Shown piece by piece: positions 34,357 through 44,722 of a DNA stretch of 64,000 nucleotides. Numbering within the stretch: the stretch's first letter is position 1; the number at the start of each line of letters is the position of its first letter. Made by a program: the position numbers and the translations under genes. Under the pieces are notes generated by a model. That model had not been told where the DNA came from and did not search any database. It saw only the letters and a list, made by a program, of their open reading frames with translations. Location of the stretch: positions 11,381,495 to 11,445,494 of the forward strand of contig CM073328.1 in the NCBI GenBank assembly GCA_037043015.1, given 5' to 3'. This stretch comes from Bryum argenteum. Lineage: Eukaryota > Streptophyta > Bryopsida > Bryales > Bryaceae.

Positions 34357-35505
34357 CTATAATGTCCACTTGCATCTCATGATACTTTTCGTTATTGATT
34401 CTTTACGTGGTTGCGATTGTGGAAAGTCAAGGGTGGTCCACACACATGTAGCTAAATTGTATACCCATGCACTTTCTTTCACTATTAGTTGTTTCTCAAC
34501 AGTTGTTACCACTACCATCAAATAGCCTTCAAATGCATACAATTCCATATGGTTGTCGGTCTTGTTGTCATACTTGAACAATTCTAATGGGTCACAATTG
34601 TGAACTTTGACTTTTACAAGTTTTGCATCGCGTTTTTTACCTTGTAAAAAATTTTCCTCAATACAATAGTTTTTTGTCGTCGACAAAGAATCAACAGGTG
34701 ATGTGATTAATACATATACATGTCTCTCATAAAAAGCCCATTTTATTATCATTGAAGGTCTTTTTGATAACAAAATTGAAATACAAGCCCCATAATTGGC
34801 AATATTGCTTTCAATATATTTAGGTTCGTATACAAAATCTTCACTATTCCATGTAACTTCCAATGATGACTTTTGAATATTTGGAATCGATATTTTCCAC
34901 TTATTGTTTCCATTCGAAAGATCATAGATAAGTATTTTATGACAATTAGGATCTTCCCATATTAGAGTTTTATCCCGTATATCTATTATAATACAGTTCT
35001 TACGTTTTTCAAATTGTAGAATCTTCCATGTGGAAGGGAAGGAAGGCACTTTCAAACTTTGTACAATTCTTGTTAGTGGATTCAACATATATAAGTCTTG
35101 ACTAAGGTTAGCTCGTTCGCTGTGCCAACATACTAATCTCTCTCCTCCTATATTGTTGCATATTGAATAAACACTTAGACTGATGTTGTATGTATACCAC
35201 TTGTTGTGTTTTGTGCTTACTAATCTCAATGTTGTGGTGTCACTATCCATCGTAATAAAAGAGAATATTAATGGATGAGCTTCATCACACTTGTGGGAGA
35301 AAATTGAGGAAGTTGTGGAAACAACATTGTTCCATGTTTTATTTAAACATCGCAAACGACAAATTTCATTGATAGGTAGATGAGCAAACACAAGGTGATA
35401 GAGAGTACCACGAAGTTGTTTCCATAGGCTAGGATCGAGAAGTTTCTGAGTATCTTGACAATTTTCTTGTTGTGTTTGCTTTGAGCTATTCATTTTTTTA
35501 TACAC
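34357..35505 (-). CDS. F-box protein (intact copy)
   Basis: A single exon of 382 codons. The F-box lies at about residues 28-70 (LWKQLRGTLYHLVFAHLPIN, then EICRLRCLNKTWNNVV), with the usual Leu-Pro and Trp positions. The rest resembles the beta-propeller-like tail of plant F-box proteins (SFITMDSDTTTLRLVS, MLNPLTRIVQSL, YEPKYIESNIAN, ESAWVYNLATCVWTTLD). Such proteins bind SKP1 and bring substrates to an SCF ubiquitin ligase; the substrate here is unknown. A second copy, inverted and disrupted, lies at 57,080-58,229 with about 98% protein identity by eye. The first ATG at 35,505 may be replaced by the one five codons later (MNSSKQTQ). Confidence 0.85.
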   Translation of the reverse strand: MYKKMNSSKQTQQENCQDTQKLLDPSLWKQLRGTLYHLVFAHLPINEICRLRCLNKTWNNVVSTTSSIFSHKCDEAHPLIFSFITMDSDTTTLRLVSTKHNKWYTYNISLSVYSICNNIGGERLVCWHSERANLSQDLYMLNPLTRIVQSLKVPSFPSTWKILQFEKRKNCIIIDIRDKTLIWEDPNCHKILIYDLSNGNNKWKISIPNIQKSSLEVTWNSEDFVYEPKYIESNIANYGACISILLSKRPSMIIKWAFYERHVYVLITSPVDSLSTTKNYCIEENFLQGKKRDAKLVKVKVHNCDPLELFKYDNKTDNHMELYAFEGYLMVVVTTVEKQLIVKESAWVYNLATCVWTTLDFPQSQPRKESITKSIMRCKWTL

Positions 35506-36284
35506 AACTTGCCTCTTTTTATTCTTGTGTGCATTTCAAGGTTTTTCTTGTCTCTCCTTCTATGAGCTATTAGGCTTCGCGACAAGCTCTCACTATCTTT
35601 GTCAAACCCGTAAAAAAACAATAGTCACCAATATATAAATTGAGCATATATTTCTAATTATATATTTTTTATTTTTTACTTTTGCAAATTTTAATGTTAT
35701 TTTTAAATCTTAACTTTATAAAAGCAGTAGACTATTTACTTTTTGAGCAACAACAGTAAAATACTAAGTCAATCTTTTTCTTGTTGTGCTTTCTTCTAAT
35801 TGTGTCTTATTTGGTGAGCCATGACAACAATCTATGTTTGATAGAGTCCACTCAACCTTTCACATGCAACATAGGTGGAACATCTATTTGTACCTCACAA
35901 AGAGCCACGATGCCAAGTGTGACGTTGTAGCTTATGAATCTCTACATTAAAGTATATCCATAGAGATGCTCTTAACATGTGTACGCACAAAGCATTTGAT
36001 CATCTCCAGCCATGTATTATGAAGCAACATTGACTCTTGGCACAATGACTCTACATGCCCTAAAATTATTCCAACTTTTAGGTTTCAACTTCAAGCCTAG
36101 CACATAATAGGTTGAGTAAAAAAGGGTGCTGCCAAAAAAGTGTGTTGCCATGTTTCACCAAGTTTGGTTGTGCCCCATTCTCACTTCGATATCCAATCTC
36201 AAGTGTTATTGCATTAGTACATGAGCCCAAGTGGTTTGTATGGTAGCATGTCTTCATGGCCAATTGGGTAGATATAAATCATTT
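35506..36284. other. F-box 5' flank and spacer
   Basis: 35,506-35,810 is shared in inverse with 56,770-57,079, the flank of the second copy. 35,811-36,284 holds nothing recognisable. Confidence 0.6.
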
Positions 36285-36709
36285 TTAACCCCTAAACGTT
36301 TCAATCCATCGGGGCAGTTGGAGAGGGGTCCAAAATGTGAAAAAATGTCAAGGTCGTTAAAAGAAAATAGAGGCAGTAAACTTAAATTCTAACCGTAGGA
36401 TCCTCTTCTCCCTTTTGTAAATAGTTGAAATGCTAAGTTTCATGCCATTTGGAGTTGGGGGGGTACTTCATCCACATGATTGAAGGCAAAAATGGGGGGC
36501 TGAAAATAGTTGGGCAGTCACCAAGTTTAGACTTTGGAGTGAAAAGTCGTATCAAGAATCTCCTCGAACTCAAATTTGGTCAAGTACAATAATATCCGGC
36601 ATGAAGCAAAGAAGCTATTCCAAAAAAAAAAAACAAAATTGTGAGCTTCCATTTGCACATAGTACTATTTGAAATGCATGTGGGTTGAGGAAAGAGCTAT
36701 TTCTCAATA

Positions 36710-37330
36710 GTGTTTCAAGGCTGCCCACCCACGCTTTTGTCCTCCGTGGACAAGAGTTGGTGTAAGAGGGGGCAGCCTTTTATAAAGATAGATTGAAAAA
36801 GATAACACACAAAACACAAAAATAATGGGAGGATATTTAAAAGAGACTATAAAATCTGTCCTTGCCGGATAAAGGTGTCTGCCACATCTAATAGGGCTGT
36901 CAGATTTAGGAACGGTTTGGACCAAACCCCGAAAGGGCTGATCCGATTCCCCCGCCACGCCCATCCTAAACCGCTGGATTACACACCCCAAGGGGCCTTA
37001 TCAGTCGTCGATGCTAACTTGTGAAAGGCGCCGGCAGCTGCTGGGCGAGGTCGTAGGTGGCCAGTGCCGGAAGGGGCTATGAAACCCCCCGGCAGATATC
37101 GAGCTTTTGATCCCCGGCAGCTGCCAGGAAGCCCGCTGCTGGCTGGGCGAGGTAGCTGGCCAGTGCCGGAAGGGGCTGTGAACCCCATCCCCCCAAAGGA
37201 CTGACACCAGCGATGTCCGTCGAGCCTTCCGCCGTCGAGGCTTCGTATTGACCCCCTCCCCCAACCCCCCAATTCAATTATCCAGCCCATGCGAACCATG
37301 TGGAAAGAAGGTGCTCTGTCGCATGGGACT
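36710..37330. repeat. GC-rich 3' region of the piggyBac element with internal repeats
   Basis: AAGGCTGCCC at about 36,717 and GGGGGCAGCCTT at about 36,769 are inverted. At 37,036-37,085 and 37,136-37,186 a unit with CTGGGCGAGGT, GGCCAGTGCCGGAAGGGGCT and TGAA is repeated. Short minus frames here are by-products. Confidence 0.5.
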
Positions 37331-37497
37331 TGCAAACGAGGAGTCCCTGGAGTATTTCCATCGAAAAAAAAAAAAAACATTGGTATAGTTCAATGATACT
37401 CTAAAATGCATAGCTAAAAAGATTAAAAATAAGACAAGCAAAATATAAACAAAAGAAGATGGAAGAAATGGGATCTTACATGTAAATGAATAACCCA

Positions 37498-40035
37498 CTA
37501 CCTTCGGAGTACAAAGTGTGACTTCTTGAAACAATCCCCCATGTGATACCATGCACCACCACAATCCTTGCAAACATAATTTGTAAGTTTTTTTTTGTCT
37601 TTGCACGTGGCACATTGGTGTCTAGCTCGGGGAACCTTCTCAAGCCCATGAGTGCCCGGGGTATAAGTGCATAGAGAGACCACGCCCATCCGGTCCCGCC
37701 TCCAATTCGACATGAGAGAGAATGCCAATGCCTTGACAAAGTCTAAATGGTTCATAGCACCAAGCCCCAAATCCAAACTCTCCCGCTTGTGAATGATCCA
37801 TGCATTCGTAATTGATAAATCTACCAAGAACATGAATATCCTATGCCACCATTTGTGGGTCTTGGATAAGGCCGTGTAGACTCCCCGGAGTTGGTCACTC
37901 ACATCCACACCCCGCATCATGCGGGTGTACTCCAAGTGGATAGGAGAGGTGGGAATGTGCTCCGTCCTCCCACGAGTATAACGGGGCACCGTGAGAGGCA
38001 CCTCCGGATCCGGTGACAACGGCTCCGCATGGGTCGACAATAAAAGGACCGGTTTTTTATCTACCCAAACAAGAAAACATAACGTACCGGTGCAATGCAT
38101 GTGCCAATCGGAGCTCCCTTGGGGTTGCTTCACCCATCTCCGCTTGTCCACCAAGTCGCTCGGCAAACCAATCCGGTTGGAACGCACGGTGCCCGTGGCG
38201 TATGTGCCCAAGGAGTGCAAATCCACGAAAAGTTTTGGTGAAGTGAAGAAGTTGTCGGTGACGACAACGTGGCCCCGCCCATGCAATCCGTCCATCAATC
38301 CCATCACCACTTCGTAACCCGTTTTCGCCTCCCCCGGTTTCGCCGTTCGAAGATTTTTCTTCAAATCCGCCCTTGTGTAGACTTGGAAGTTGTAGAGGTA
38401 CTTGGATTTCGAATCCGCGGCCGCCCAAATCTTGAATCCAAATTTTACCGGCTTGTTAGGCATATATTGCTTCATGCCATGGCCGTAGATTCCCTTGTAC
38501 CTCACCATTAGCTCATCAACGGTTACGTATTGACCAAGATTCCAATTTGACACACATTGGTGCCTCACCTCGTCAATTAGCCACCTCAACTTCACTAACT
38601 TCTCAAAGTTAGGGTCATTTCTATCCGTGGGGGCCATGGAATCATCATGAATATGTAAACACTTCGTTATAGCCTCATACCTCTTCATGCTCATAGTGTG
38701 AGCAATAGTATGACAATAGAAAAATTTCTCGCTACTTTTCCAATAGCATCTACGGTTAGGTAAAATTTTTAACCCCATTAGTATGCTAATGCCCAACCAT
38801 GCCTCCAACTCCGGCACGGTCAAACTCCACCAATCTTTTGGCCCCCTAGTCATTCCCGTGGCCGGGTCAATAGAAGCGGCATACCGGTTAGATTCTCTCA
38901 TTATTTTCCTCAAAGTCTTCCTAGTGAAGAATTTGTGGAACAAGTCTAACATGGGAGAGATTTTCCTAAACACACGTGGAGGACCCTCACTAGGTCCGGT
39001 GAAAACAACATTATCATGAGTGTAAGTCGATCGAAATTTTCCCCAATATTTGTCTTGAAAGCATTCCTTGAAACTTATACCAACATCCCAATTAGTTAGT
39101 CCCCTTCCTACATCCCTTCCTGTGCCCCTTCCATGTGGCCCACTTACCCTTGTATGATCAAAACTCGAATCTGATAAGGGGTTGTGCCCGACAATGGGCT
39201 CTCTCGCATGGGAGAATTGATTGTGACCCACAATGGGCTCGGGCTGGCGGGTCCCTCTCCCCATACCTTCCAATTCTTTCGCGGGCTCGGGCTGGCTGGA
39301 GGCTGACCCACCCCCAACGGCTCCGATCCGCTGCCTGGAGTCCGACCCGCCCCCCCAAACCCCGTCGAGTTGGCTGGAGGGCCGAACCCTGTCCAGCTGG
39401 GCGTGCTGACGGGCTGCAAACTCCGGCTCAATAGTGCTGGGCTGAACCCCGTCCAGCTGGAGGGCACCGAACCCCGTCCAGCTGTCTCCCGCTGCGCCGA
39501 GCAGGACTCCCCGCCGATGACGATTCCCCGCCTCGCTCGTATCGGAGCAGGACTCCCCGCCTAGCCGCTCGCCAAGCTGGAGTCCCAGCCCGTTTCGCCC
39601 AACGTCATCATTTAGCAGTAAGAGATCTAGTTCTTCATCACTGTCTGAATCTTCTGAATCGCTTTCAGAACCAAGCTCCGGCTCTTCAGGTTCTCCCAAG
39701 CCTTCTTCTTCCTGTGTTTCTTGCAGATTGGTGTGAGCAAAGATGGGAGCAATCTCACCAAATGGCACTTGCTTAGTTTCATTGTTCATTTGCACCACAT
39801 ACATCAACCTTCCTGACATTGGACACACAAAACTGCTAGTAGCTGTTCCTCTAACCCACTGAATCAATCCTTCCTCTTCTTCGTCTCCAATCTCACTTTC
39901 TGAATCTATGCGTTGCCTTTGCAATACTCTAACTTCTAGAGGCTCGATAATCTCTTGTGGCAAATTCATGACATTACGGCTTTGTTGCGGTCCATGAGAT
40001 TGGTGCGCTTGGATCTTTGAACGCCGTTTGCACAA
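37498..40035 (-). CDS. piggyBac-type transposase, intact
   Basis: One open frame of 845 codons with no stop. The enzyme cuts and pastes DNA at TTAA sites. Residues 1-310 are acidic and then low-complexity (EPIVGHN occurs twice), probably a species-specific leader. The DDE_Tnp_1_7 domain starts near residue 315. The catalytic acids are D507 in VTVDELM, D594 in VVTDNFFTS and D711 in MRGVDVSDQ, each in the family context. The C-terminus (about 804-840) has a Cys-rich finger: CATC, then VCKDC, and a later His and Cys. All key residues are present, so the protein could be active or domesticated. The start could also be M23 (MNLPQEII). It lies within a TTAA-bounded segment. Confidence 0.93.
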   Translation of the reverse strand: MCKRRSKIQAHQSHGPQQSRNVMNLPQEIIEPLEVRVLQRQRIDSESEIGDEEEEGLIQWVRGTATSSFVCPMSGRLMYVVQMNNETKQVPFGEIAPIFAHTNLQETQEEEGLGEPEEPELGSESDSEDSDSDEELDLLLLNDDVGRNGLGLQLGERLGGESCSDTSEAGNRHRRGVLLGAAGDSWTGFGALQLDGVQPSTIEPEFAARQHAQLDRVRPSSQLDGVWGGGSDSRQRIGAVGGGSASSQPEPAKELEGMGRGTRQPEPIVGHNQFSHAREPIVGHNPLSDSSFDHTRVSGPHGRGTGRDVGRGLTNWDVGISFKECFQDKYWGKFRSTYTHDNVVFTGPSEGPPRVFRKISPMLDLFHKFFTRKTLRKIMRESNRYAASIDPATGMTRGPKDWWSLTVPELEAWLGISILMGLKILPNRRCYWKSSEKFFYCHTIAHTMSMKRYEAITKCLHIHDDSMAPTDRNDPNFEKLVKLRWLIDEVRHQCVSNWNLGQYVTVDELMVRYKGIYGHGMKQYMPNKPVKFGFKIWAAADSKSKYLYNFQVYTRADLKKNLRTAKPGEAKTGYEVVMGLMDGLHGRGHVVVTDNFFTSPKLFVDLHSLGTYATGTVRSNRIGLPSDLVDKRRWVKQPQGSSDWHMHCTGTLCFLVWVDKKPVLLLSTHAEPLSPDPEVPLTVPRYTRGRTEHIPTSPIHLEYTRMMRGVDVSDQLRGVYTALSKTHKWWHRIFMFLVDLSITNAWIIHKRESLDLGLGAMNHLDFVKALAFSLMSNWRRDRMGVVSLCTYTPGTHGLEKVPRARHQCATCKDKKKLTNYVCKDCGGAWYHMGDCFKKSHFVLRR

Positions 40036-40715
40036 CGTCTAGGACCCCTCCGAATCGATCCTCCTCGTCACATTTCTGCTTTGTTGGTGAAGCAAGTTCT
40101 TGGACCGTCGGCGCGACTTGAAGTTGTCGGCATCGGCGTCGAATCCGCGGCCGGGCGACTACTCGATCCCTCCATTCTTCTTTGGCCGCGGCGGTCTTTG
40201 AGGCTGCTGCGGCGTCGGTATCAAATCCACGATCGGTCTTGATCGGCGTCGGCGTCGTTGTTGCCGGCGTCAACAAATCCCGGCATGATCGGTCTTTGGG
40301 CGGCGTCGGCGTCGTTCTTTGCCGGCGTCGACTTCCATTCCGCGGCTCGGATGCGGTATGCTGCTCCTCCCGAAGTTGAATGTGGGCTGCGTCGATTTCA
40401 GTTTGCCTCGAAAACCGCCGCCTTTGGCGAGCTTGGTGTCGGCCGCTGTGGCCTCTGCCGTCGCTGGATTCGCTCCTCGTTCCGTCCATTTGCCAATCGG
40501 TTCTTTGGCTCATTCTTTGCCTAGGCGCTCACGGTCTCCGATGGATTCCTTTCTTTGATGCTGCGTCCGATGGAGCAGTGCCCACCGACTTCGCAGCCGT
40601 TGGGTGAGATCTCTTCCTCCGCTGACCAATGGGAGCAGCTCGCATACGCTTGCACTTCTTTGCTATTGACCCTGGATACCATCCTCCAAGATCGTTGAAA
40701 CCCAATTTGCATGGA
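40036..40715 (-). other. leader region of the transposase, GC-rich
   Basis: GC-rich with GGCGTCGGCGTCG repeats. A 179-codon minus frame (39,974-40,513) overlaps the transposase start in another frame, is Arg/Thr/Pro-rich and has no motif. It could be an upstream frame or untranslated leader. Confidence 0.4.
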
Positions 40716-40719
40716 TATA

Positions 40720-41151
40720 CTATGCTACTAAGATTTGGTGACATGTAAGCATACCCGGAAGTTCTTGATTGTCTCCTCTTGCCCCATCTCCCTTGATACT
40801 TGTTGTGTTGTGCTCCTCGTTGTTGGCATGGTGTTCAGTAGGCCAGATTTGACGAACTAAAGAATATAGGAGAGAACTAATTCCTAATGGGTCTCCCTCA
40901 CAAACCCTCTCCTTCCATCCTAAAATATTGCTAACATGGTGATAGAATAGGTGACGAATTCCCTCAGAGGTATCACGTTTCTCAACCTTGTTTGAACATG
41001 GCAAATTGAGTAATACATCTCTATCCAAAAGCTCTAACAAAAAACCCACTTGTTGCTCCCCAAACCCTTGTCAATTGTAGCCCATCTCACTAACTCCTCC
41101 CTTGCATCAAGAAGCAACCTCTCCTTTGAACTCTCCATTATATGTGTTAGA
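40720..41151 (-). pseudogene. unclassified second coding segment inside the piggyBac element
   Basis: Two overlapping minus frames read as one helical protein with a shift of frame near 41,050. The first starts MESSKERLLLDAREELVRWA at 41,139. The second continues as GFLLELLDRDVLLNLPCSNK, then GIRHLFYHHVSNILGWKE and LLYSLVRQIWPTEHH. The composition is convincingly protein-like. I do not recognise it. It could be an accessory or captured gene of the element, now broken by one frameshift, or two exons with an unrecognised short intron. Confidence 0.35.
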
Positions 41152-41858
41152 TAGAAATAGGAGGTAGGTGTGTTGGACACAATTGAGGAGGAGTTTGTTT
41201 GAAAACTCATGTACACTCAAATTGAAACTAAAAAATTATGGCATTGAATGATGTGAAATCTTAGGTGTGATTGTGGTGGTTAGAATTTTGAATGTGAATT
41301 GATGGATGCTACCATATGATCCAAATTTCCATTAGAGTATTGATGGTGGGCCGGATTTGCATGGTGGAATTATGTTGGCAAGAAGTTTGAATTTGAATAC
41401 GTTCATGGTGTTCAAAAATTGAGGGTTGGGCCCTTCAAATTGGTGGTGGGGCCTGAAATTGGTGGCTCAACCGCTATGACAGTTGCATTTATGCACTAAT
41501 CCTCCCACTTCTTTCCAAATTATGACTTATCTTCCCAAATCCCTCTTTCCACTAATATTTTTTTTGCAAATTAGCCCCCATGCCCAACTGCCCCATTTCA
41601 ATGCCCAAATGGCAAAATTTCACACCAAAACGAAGCAAACTCCTAAAAAAACCAAGAATTCTGCCACTCAAATCGCCATTGTAAATTGTGAAAATAAAAT
41701 TATACATTGCAGTAAAGCCCACAATAAACTCTCCCCACTTACCCACGAAGGGCAAAAATCGACGGATGAAAAATCGCGACGACGAGAAGGCGGGGAGCGT
41801 TCAAACATCCGTGGTGTCATCCAGAATGTCGAAAATCGACATTCGGCCCGCTTAAGGG
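41152..41858. other. 5' end of the piggyBac element, no further gene seen
   Basis: AT-rich with no supported frame. It ends in the palindrome and TTAA described for the element. Confidence 0.4.
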
Positions 41859-41862
41859 TTAA

Positions 41863-42441
41863 GATTGCAAAGGCATTCCAGAAATCTTTTAGATAATTGC
41901 AACTTTGAGGAACCAAATGTAACACATAAGTAGGTTTGTCAAATCCAAAAATTCCAAATTAACTCATTAATCATTTTGTACATCAGCAACTAAATTTACT
42001 CGGGGCTAGAAAAAATTTCAAGCTTTTGACAAAAGAAAATAAATAAAATTAAAATTAAAAATAAATAAAATAAATGAACTAAATAAAATAAAATAAATCT
42101 ACTAATGTCATAAAGTCTCCTTGCTCACATTTTCTAAGACCAGGTCCATTTTCAATATAAAGAGGCACCCTCAGACTGATGTCCAAAGCAGAGGACCACG
42201 TGTTGATAGGTAGGCCTGCTCCAAAAAAAATTGATGGTATGACACTTGGATACCCCAATTGAAATCAATTCATCATCTAGATTGCAAAAGAGCAGATGTA
42301 CCTCATTTGTACATTTGAACAAGTGATCGGCTTTTGGGTATGAGCACTTTTCACTTTGAAAAATTGTACAAATTTCAATATTGGGTATAAATTCAAGGAA
42401 AATTTTGCATTCTCCGTGAAAACTAACTTCCTACTAATGGC
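41863..42441. other. spacer, no gene seen
   Basis: It includes an A/T-rich (AAATAAAT)n tract at 42,035-42,105. Confidence 0.5.
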
Positions 42442-42927
42442 TAGTCCGGGTATAGTGTAAGTGGCTTAAGTTATCGACTTTAGGTGTGTCTACCTTTGTT
42501 GTAGTTTTCCTCAGAAATCTCCCTCCTGCCCTGGCTACGCCATTGGGACCATGTATAATGCTTTTTCGCAGTTGCGTTCTAAAAGAACAGAAAGCAAAAG
42601 AAAAAACAGTCGAGGAACGGGGCCAATGGTTTTTTAGAGGAATATTGAATCAAATGAACTTTTGAACAGTTAGATAGTGTCCATTCCCCACTCCACTGTT
42701 CTACAATCATAGATCACAAAGTTTTTCTTTCTTTGAGTTTTAAAGCCTCAACAGAAAGTGCATTTCATTGCAAACAGTACAACAGACACAATTTCAATAT
42801 ATGAATAGCTGGTAATGGCAGTAATATGGTAATGTAAGTATTTCTTGTTCATAGCAGCTTGATCATATTAGATTGAGGTGACTAGGGTTAGAGCACGAGT
42901 GGCAGGCATAGCAACTGAGAAGTCGTA
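42442..42927. repeat. 486-bp direct repeat, copy 1
   Basis: Compared base by base with 44,723-45,208, all 486 positions agree. The edges are sharp: different bases flank each copy on both sides. Ends are TAGTCCGGG and GAAGTCGTA; there are no TG..CA ends and no target duplication. The copy contains the last codons and stop of the Borealin-like gene and its 3' flank. Confidence 0.95.
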
Positions 42928-44134
42928 ATAAGCCATCATTAAGAGCATCTGTACCAGTTTGCGATGGTAGCATTGAAGGGAAGACTTTCTCCGTCATGGG
43001 GGTAAAGTTTCGAGTGATCATAGTGTCTCTCCAGTTCTGCAGACATCCACCATCAAAACAATTATGGGTCTGTATGTGGAATCTGAGAAACTATGTCTAA
43101 GAAATGACAAATTGATGATGTTACAAATAAATCTGGAAGAGCAGCAAGTTGTTAACGCAGGACTGCATCTCACCATGCCAGGAGTTCGTAAGGATGGAGT
43201 GTCCCAAGCAGATGGGACTTTCACTGCTGACTGCATCCGGTACGCAGCAAGGAACTCATCCCAACTATACTGCTCTATACCTTTCTGCAGTTACAAATGT
43301 CGGTAAAATATCAATACAGCGATAAGTGCCTTCATGACGTGACTAATCAAGCAAAGATGTGCTTACCTGATCAGCTAACTTGTTGCTGACACCTTCGCCA
43401 ATATAATCCGCCACTGCACATGTAACTTTCTTGCTTAGAAACAGAAGAAAACGGTACGAAACGATCAATGTTCATGCGTTACCTTCAGCTATAGGTGCTG
43501 CTTCTGCAAGTGCAAAAGTTGGCTATGATCCTTCTTTTTAAATGGACACATGGAAAGTCAAATAACATAAAAGCATAATCAGCCACTCTGGAAGATTATG
43601 ATGAACGTACCTGATCTTGATGGTCCAAAGCCTGGGGTATTCTGAACAGACGCAAACCCTGGCGTGTTTCTGACAGTCCCGAAGCCCGGCGTGTTTCGTA
43701 CTGAAGCAAAGCCTGGAGTGTTTCGGACAGAGTTGAAGTTGAGAGTGTTGAAATTGAGAATGTCGGGTTGCAAGTCGTCCACCAGATCGAAGTACAGTGT
43801 CCCATCTGGGCGAGTGTTGGCTTTTGTGTTGGGACAGTGCTCCTTCAGGAACTTCTTCATGGGCATCTTTCGGATGTGCTCCGGGAACTTGGATATCAGC
43901 AGTTGCAATTGTGTGGTCGCACTCGCCATGTGGCCATCCCCTATGGCCACTATTGCCGCGGATCTTGACTCCACTGCACACATCACATGTATGCTCCTCA
44001 GAAAAGCACTGTACTGAACAAGATTCAATAGAAGAATGATGCGGATACCGAGAGCAAAAATGACTCACCAAGCCTCATGCATTCGTGAGAGATTTTTTCA
44101 CGAAACACGACCTTTCCCAGGTATCTACTAGTAC
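42863..44134 (-). CDS. Borealin-like chromosomal passenger subunit, 5' end not found
   Basis: Proposed exons: about 44,134-44,069, 43,973-43,611, 43,503-43,483 (21-nt micro-exon), 43,413-43,367, 43,284-43,174 and 43,036-42,863. All have GT-AG ends and the phases agree throughout. Borealin joins Aurora kinase, INCENP and Survivin at centromeres and the division plane. Visible parts in order: a helix (FREKISHECMRLVES, LLISKFPEHIRKMPMKKFL) resembling the Borealin N-terminal helix that ends in P..hR.M...F; a segment TRPDGTLYFDLVDD; four nine-residue repeats of SVRNTPGF; DEFLAAYRMQ; and TPSLRTPGM, TP sites suited to CDK phosphorylation. The last 20 or so codons lie inside the 486-bp repeat. No start codon was found before the repeat's second copy. 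The family call is inference from motif order. Confidence 0.45.
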
Positions 44135-44722
44135 CAAAAAAAAACTATACCCCTCACCTAACCTGAATAAACCTGTTTAGAAAGAGAGTGAAATGCATGG
44201 GAAATTCTAAATGATCTGTGTTTCCTTGTGCACTTAGAAATAGACACGAAAATTATACAAACTATGCCATAAGAGATGAAGCTTATGCACATTTCAGGGT
44301 AGTCCGCTTCAATCATTTGAATGAAGGATGATATGTACCTAAACTTGCCGGGCCAAGACTATATATATGCTTCGATATAGTCAGTAATATTGAAAGTAGA
44401 ATACTCGACACAAAGAGTACCCTGTCTTCATGTACCTCTCAATAAGGCAAGATGAAGTGGAAACTGGTACACTCGCTTTACAGTAACCGTTACAAAACAA
44501 ACAAATGCAATTGTCATTACGAAAAGAATCTACTGCATCTTTCTGGCTATTGAACATTAAGGAGAATACATTGATGACAGAGTGACCATTTGCCAAGCAC
44601 AGACAGAACCTAGAGAATAAAGATAAGGAATAAACTCACACAAACTCTCTCTTCTTATTCCAGGGAAGCAACGGTCAATATGCCCTTCTCATTGAGAAAT
44701 ATCACCTCTACTTTTGCAAATT
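44135..44722. other. region where the 5' exons should be, none identified
   Basis: A 71-codon minus frame (44,381-44,596) has no recognisable content or supporting splice signals. Confidence 0.35.

Larger units (their letters stand above)
36285..41862 (-). mobile_element. candidate complete piggyBac element
   Basis: TTAA at 36,285-36,288 is followed by CCCCTAAACG. At the other end CGCTTAAGGG is followed by TTAA at 41,859-41,862. Read inward the two ends are CCCCTAAACG and CCCTTAAGCG, 8 of 10 alike and close to the ends of the 80-bp MITEs. Just inside the right end is a palindrome, GAATGTCGA-TTT-TCGACATTC, as piggyBac elements often carry. The intact transposase lies in the middle. The transposase is certain; these exact boundaries are inference from short ends. 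Confidence 0.5.

Noticed and set aside
39974-40513. A 179-codon minus frame before the transposase as its own gene
   Set aside because: It overlaps the transposase start in another frame, is built from GGCGTC-type repeats, and has no recognisable motif; kept only as leader sequence.
43664-44039. Plus-strand frames of up to 117 codons across the Borealin-like exon
   Set aside because: Shadows of the minus-strand TPGF repeats, whose phase and splice sites are consistent.
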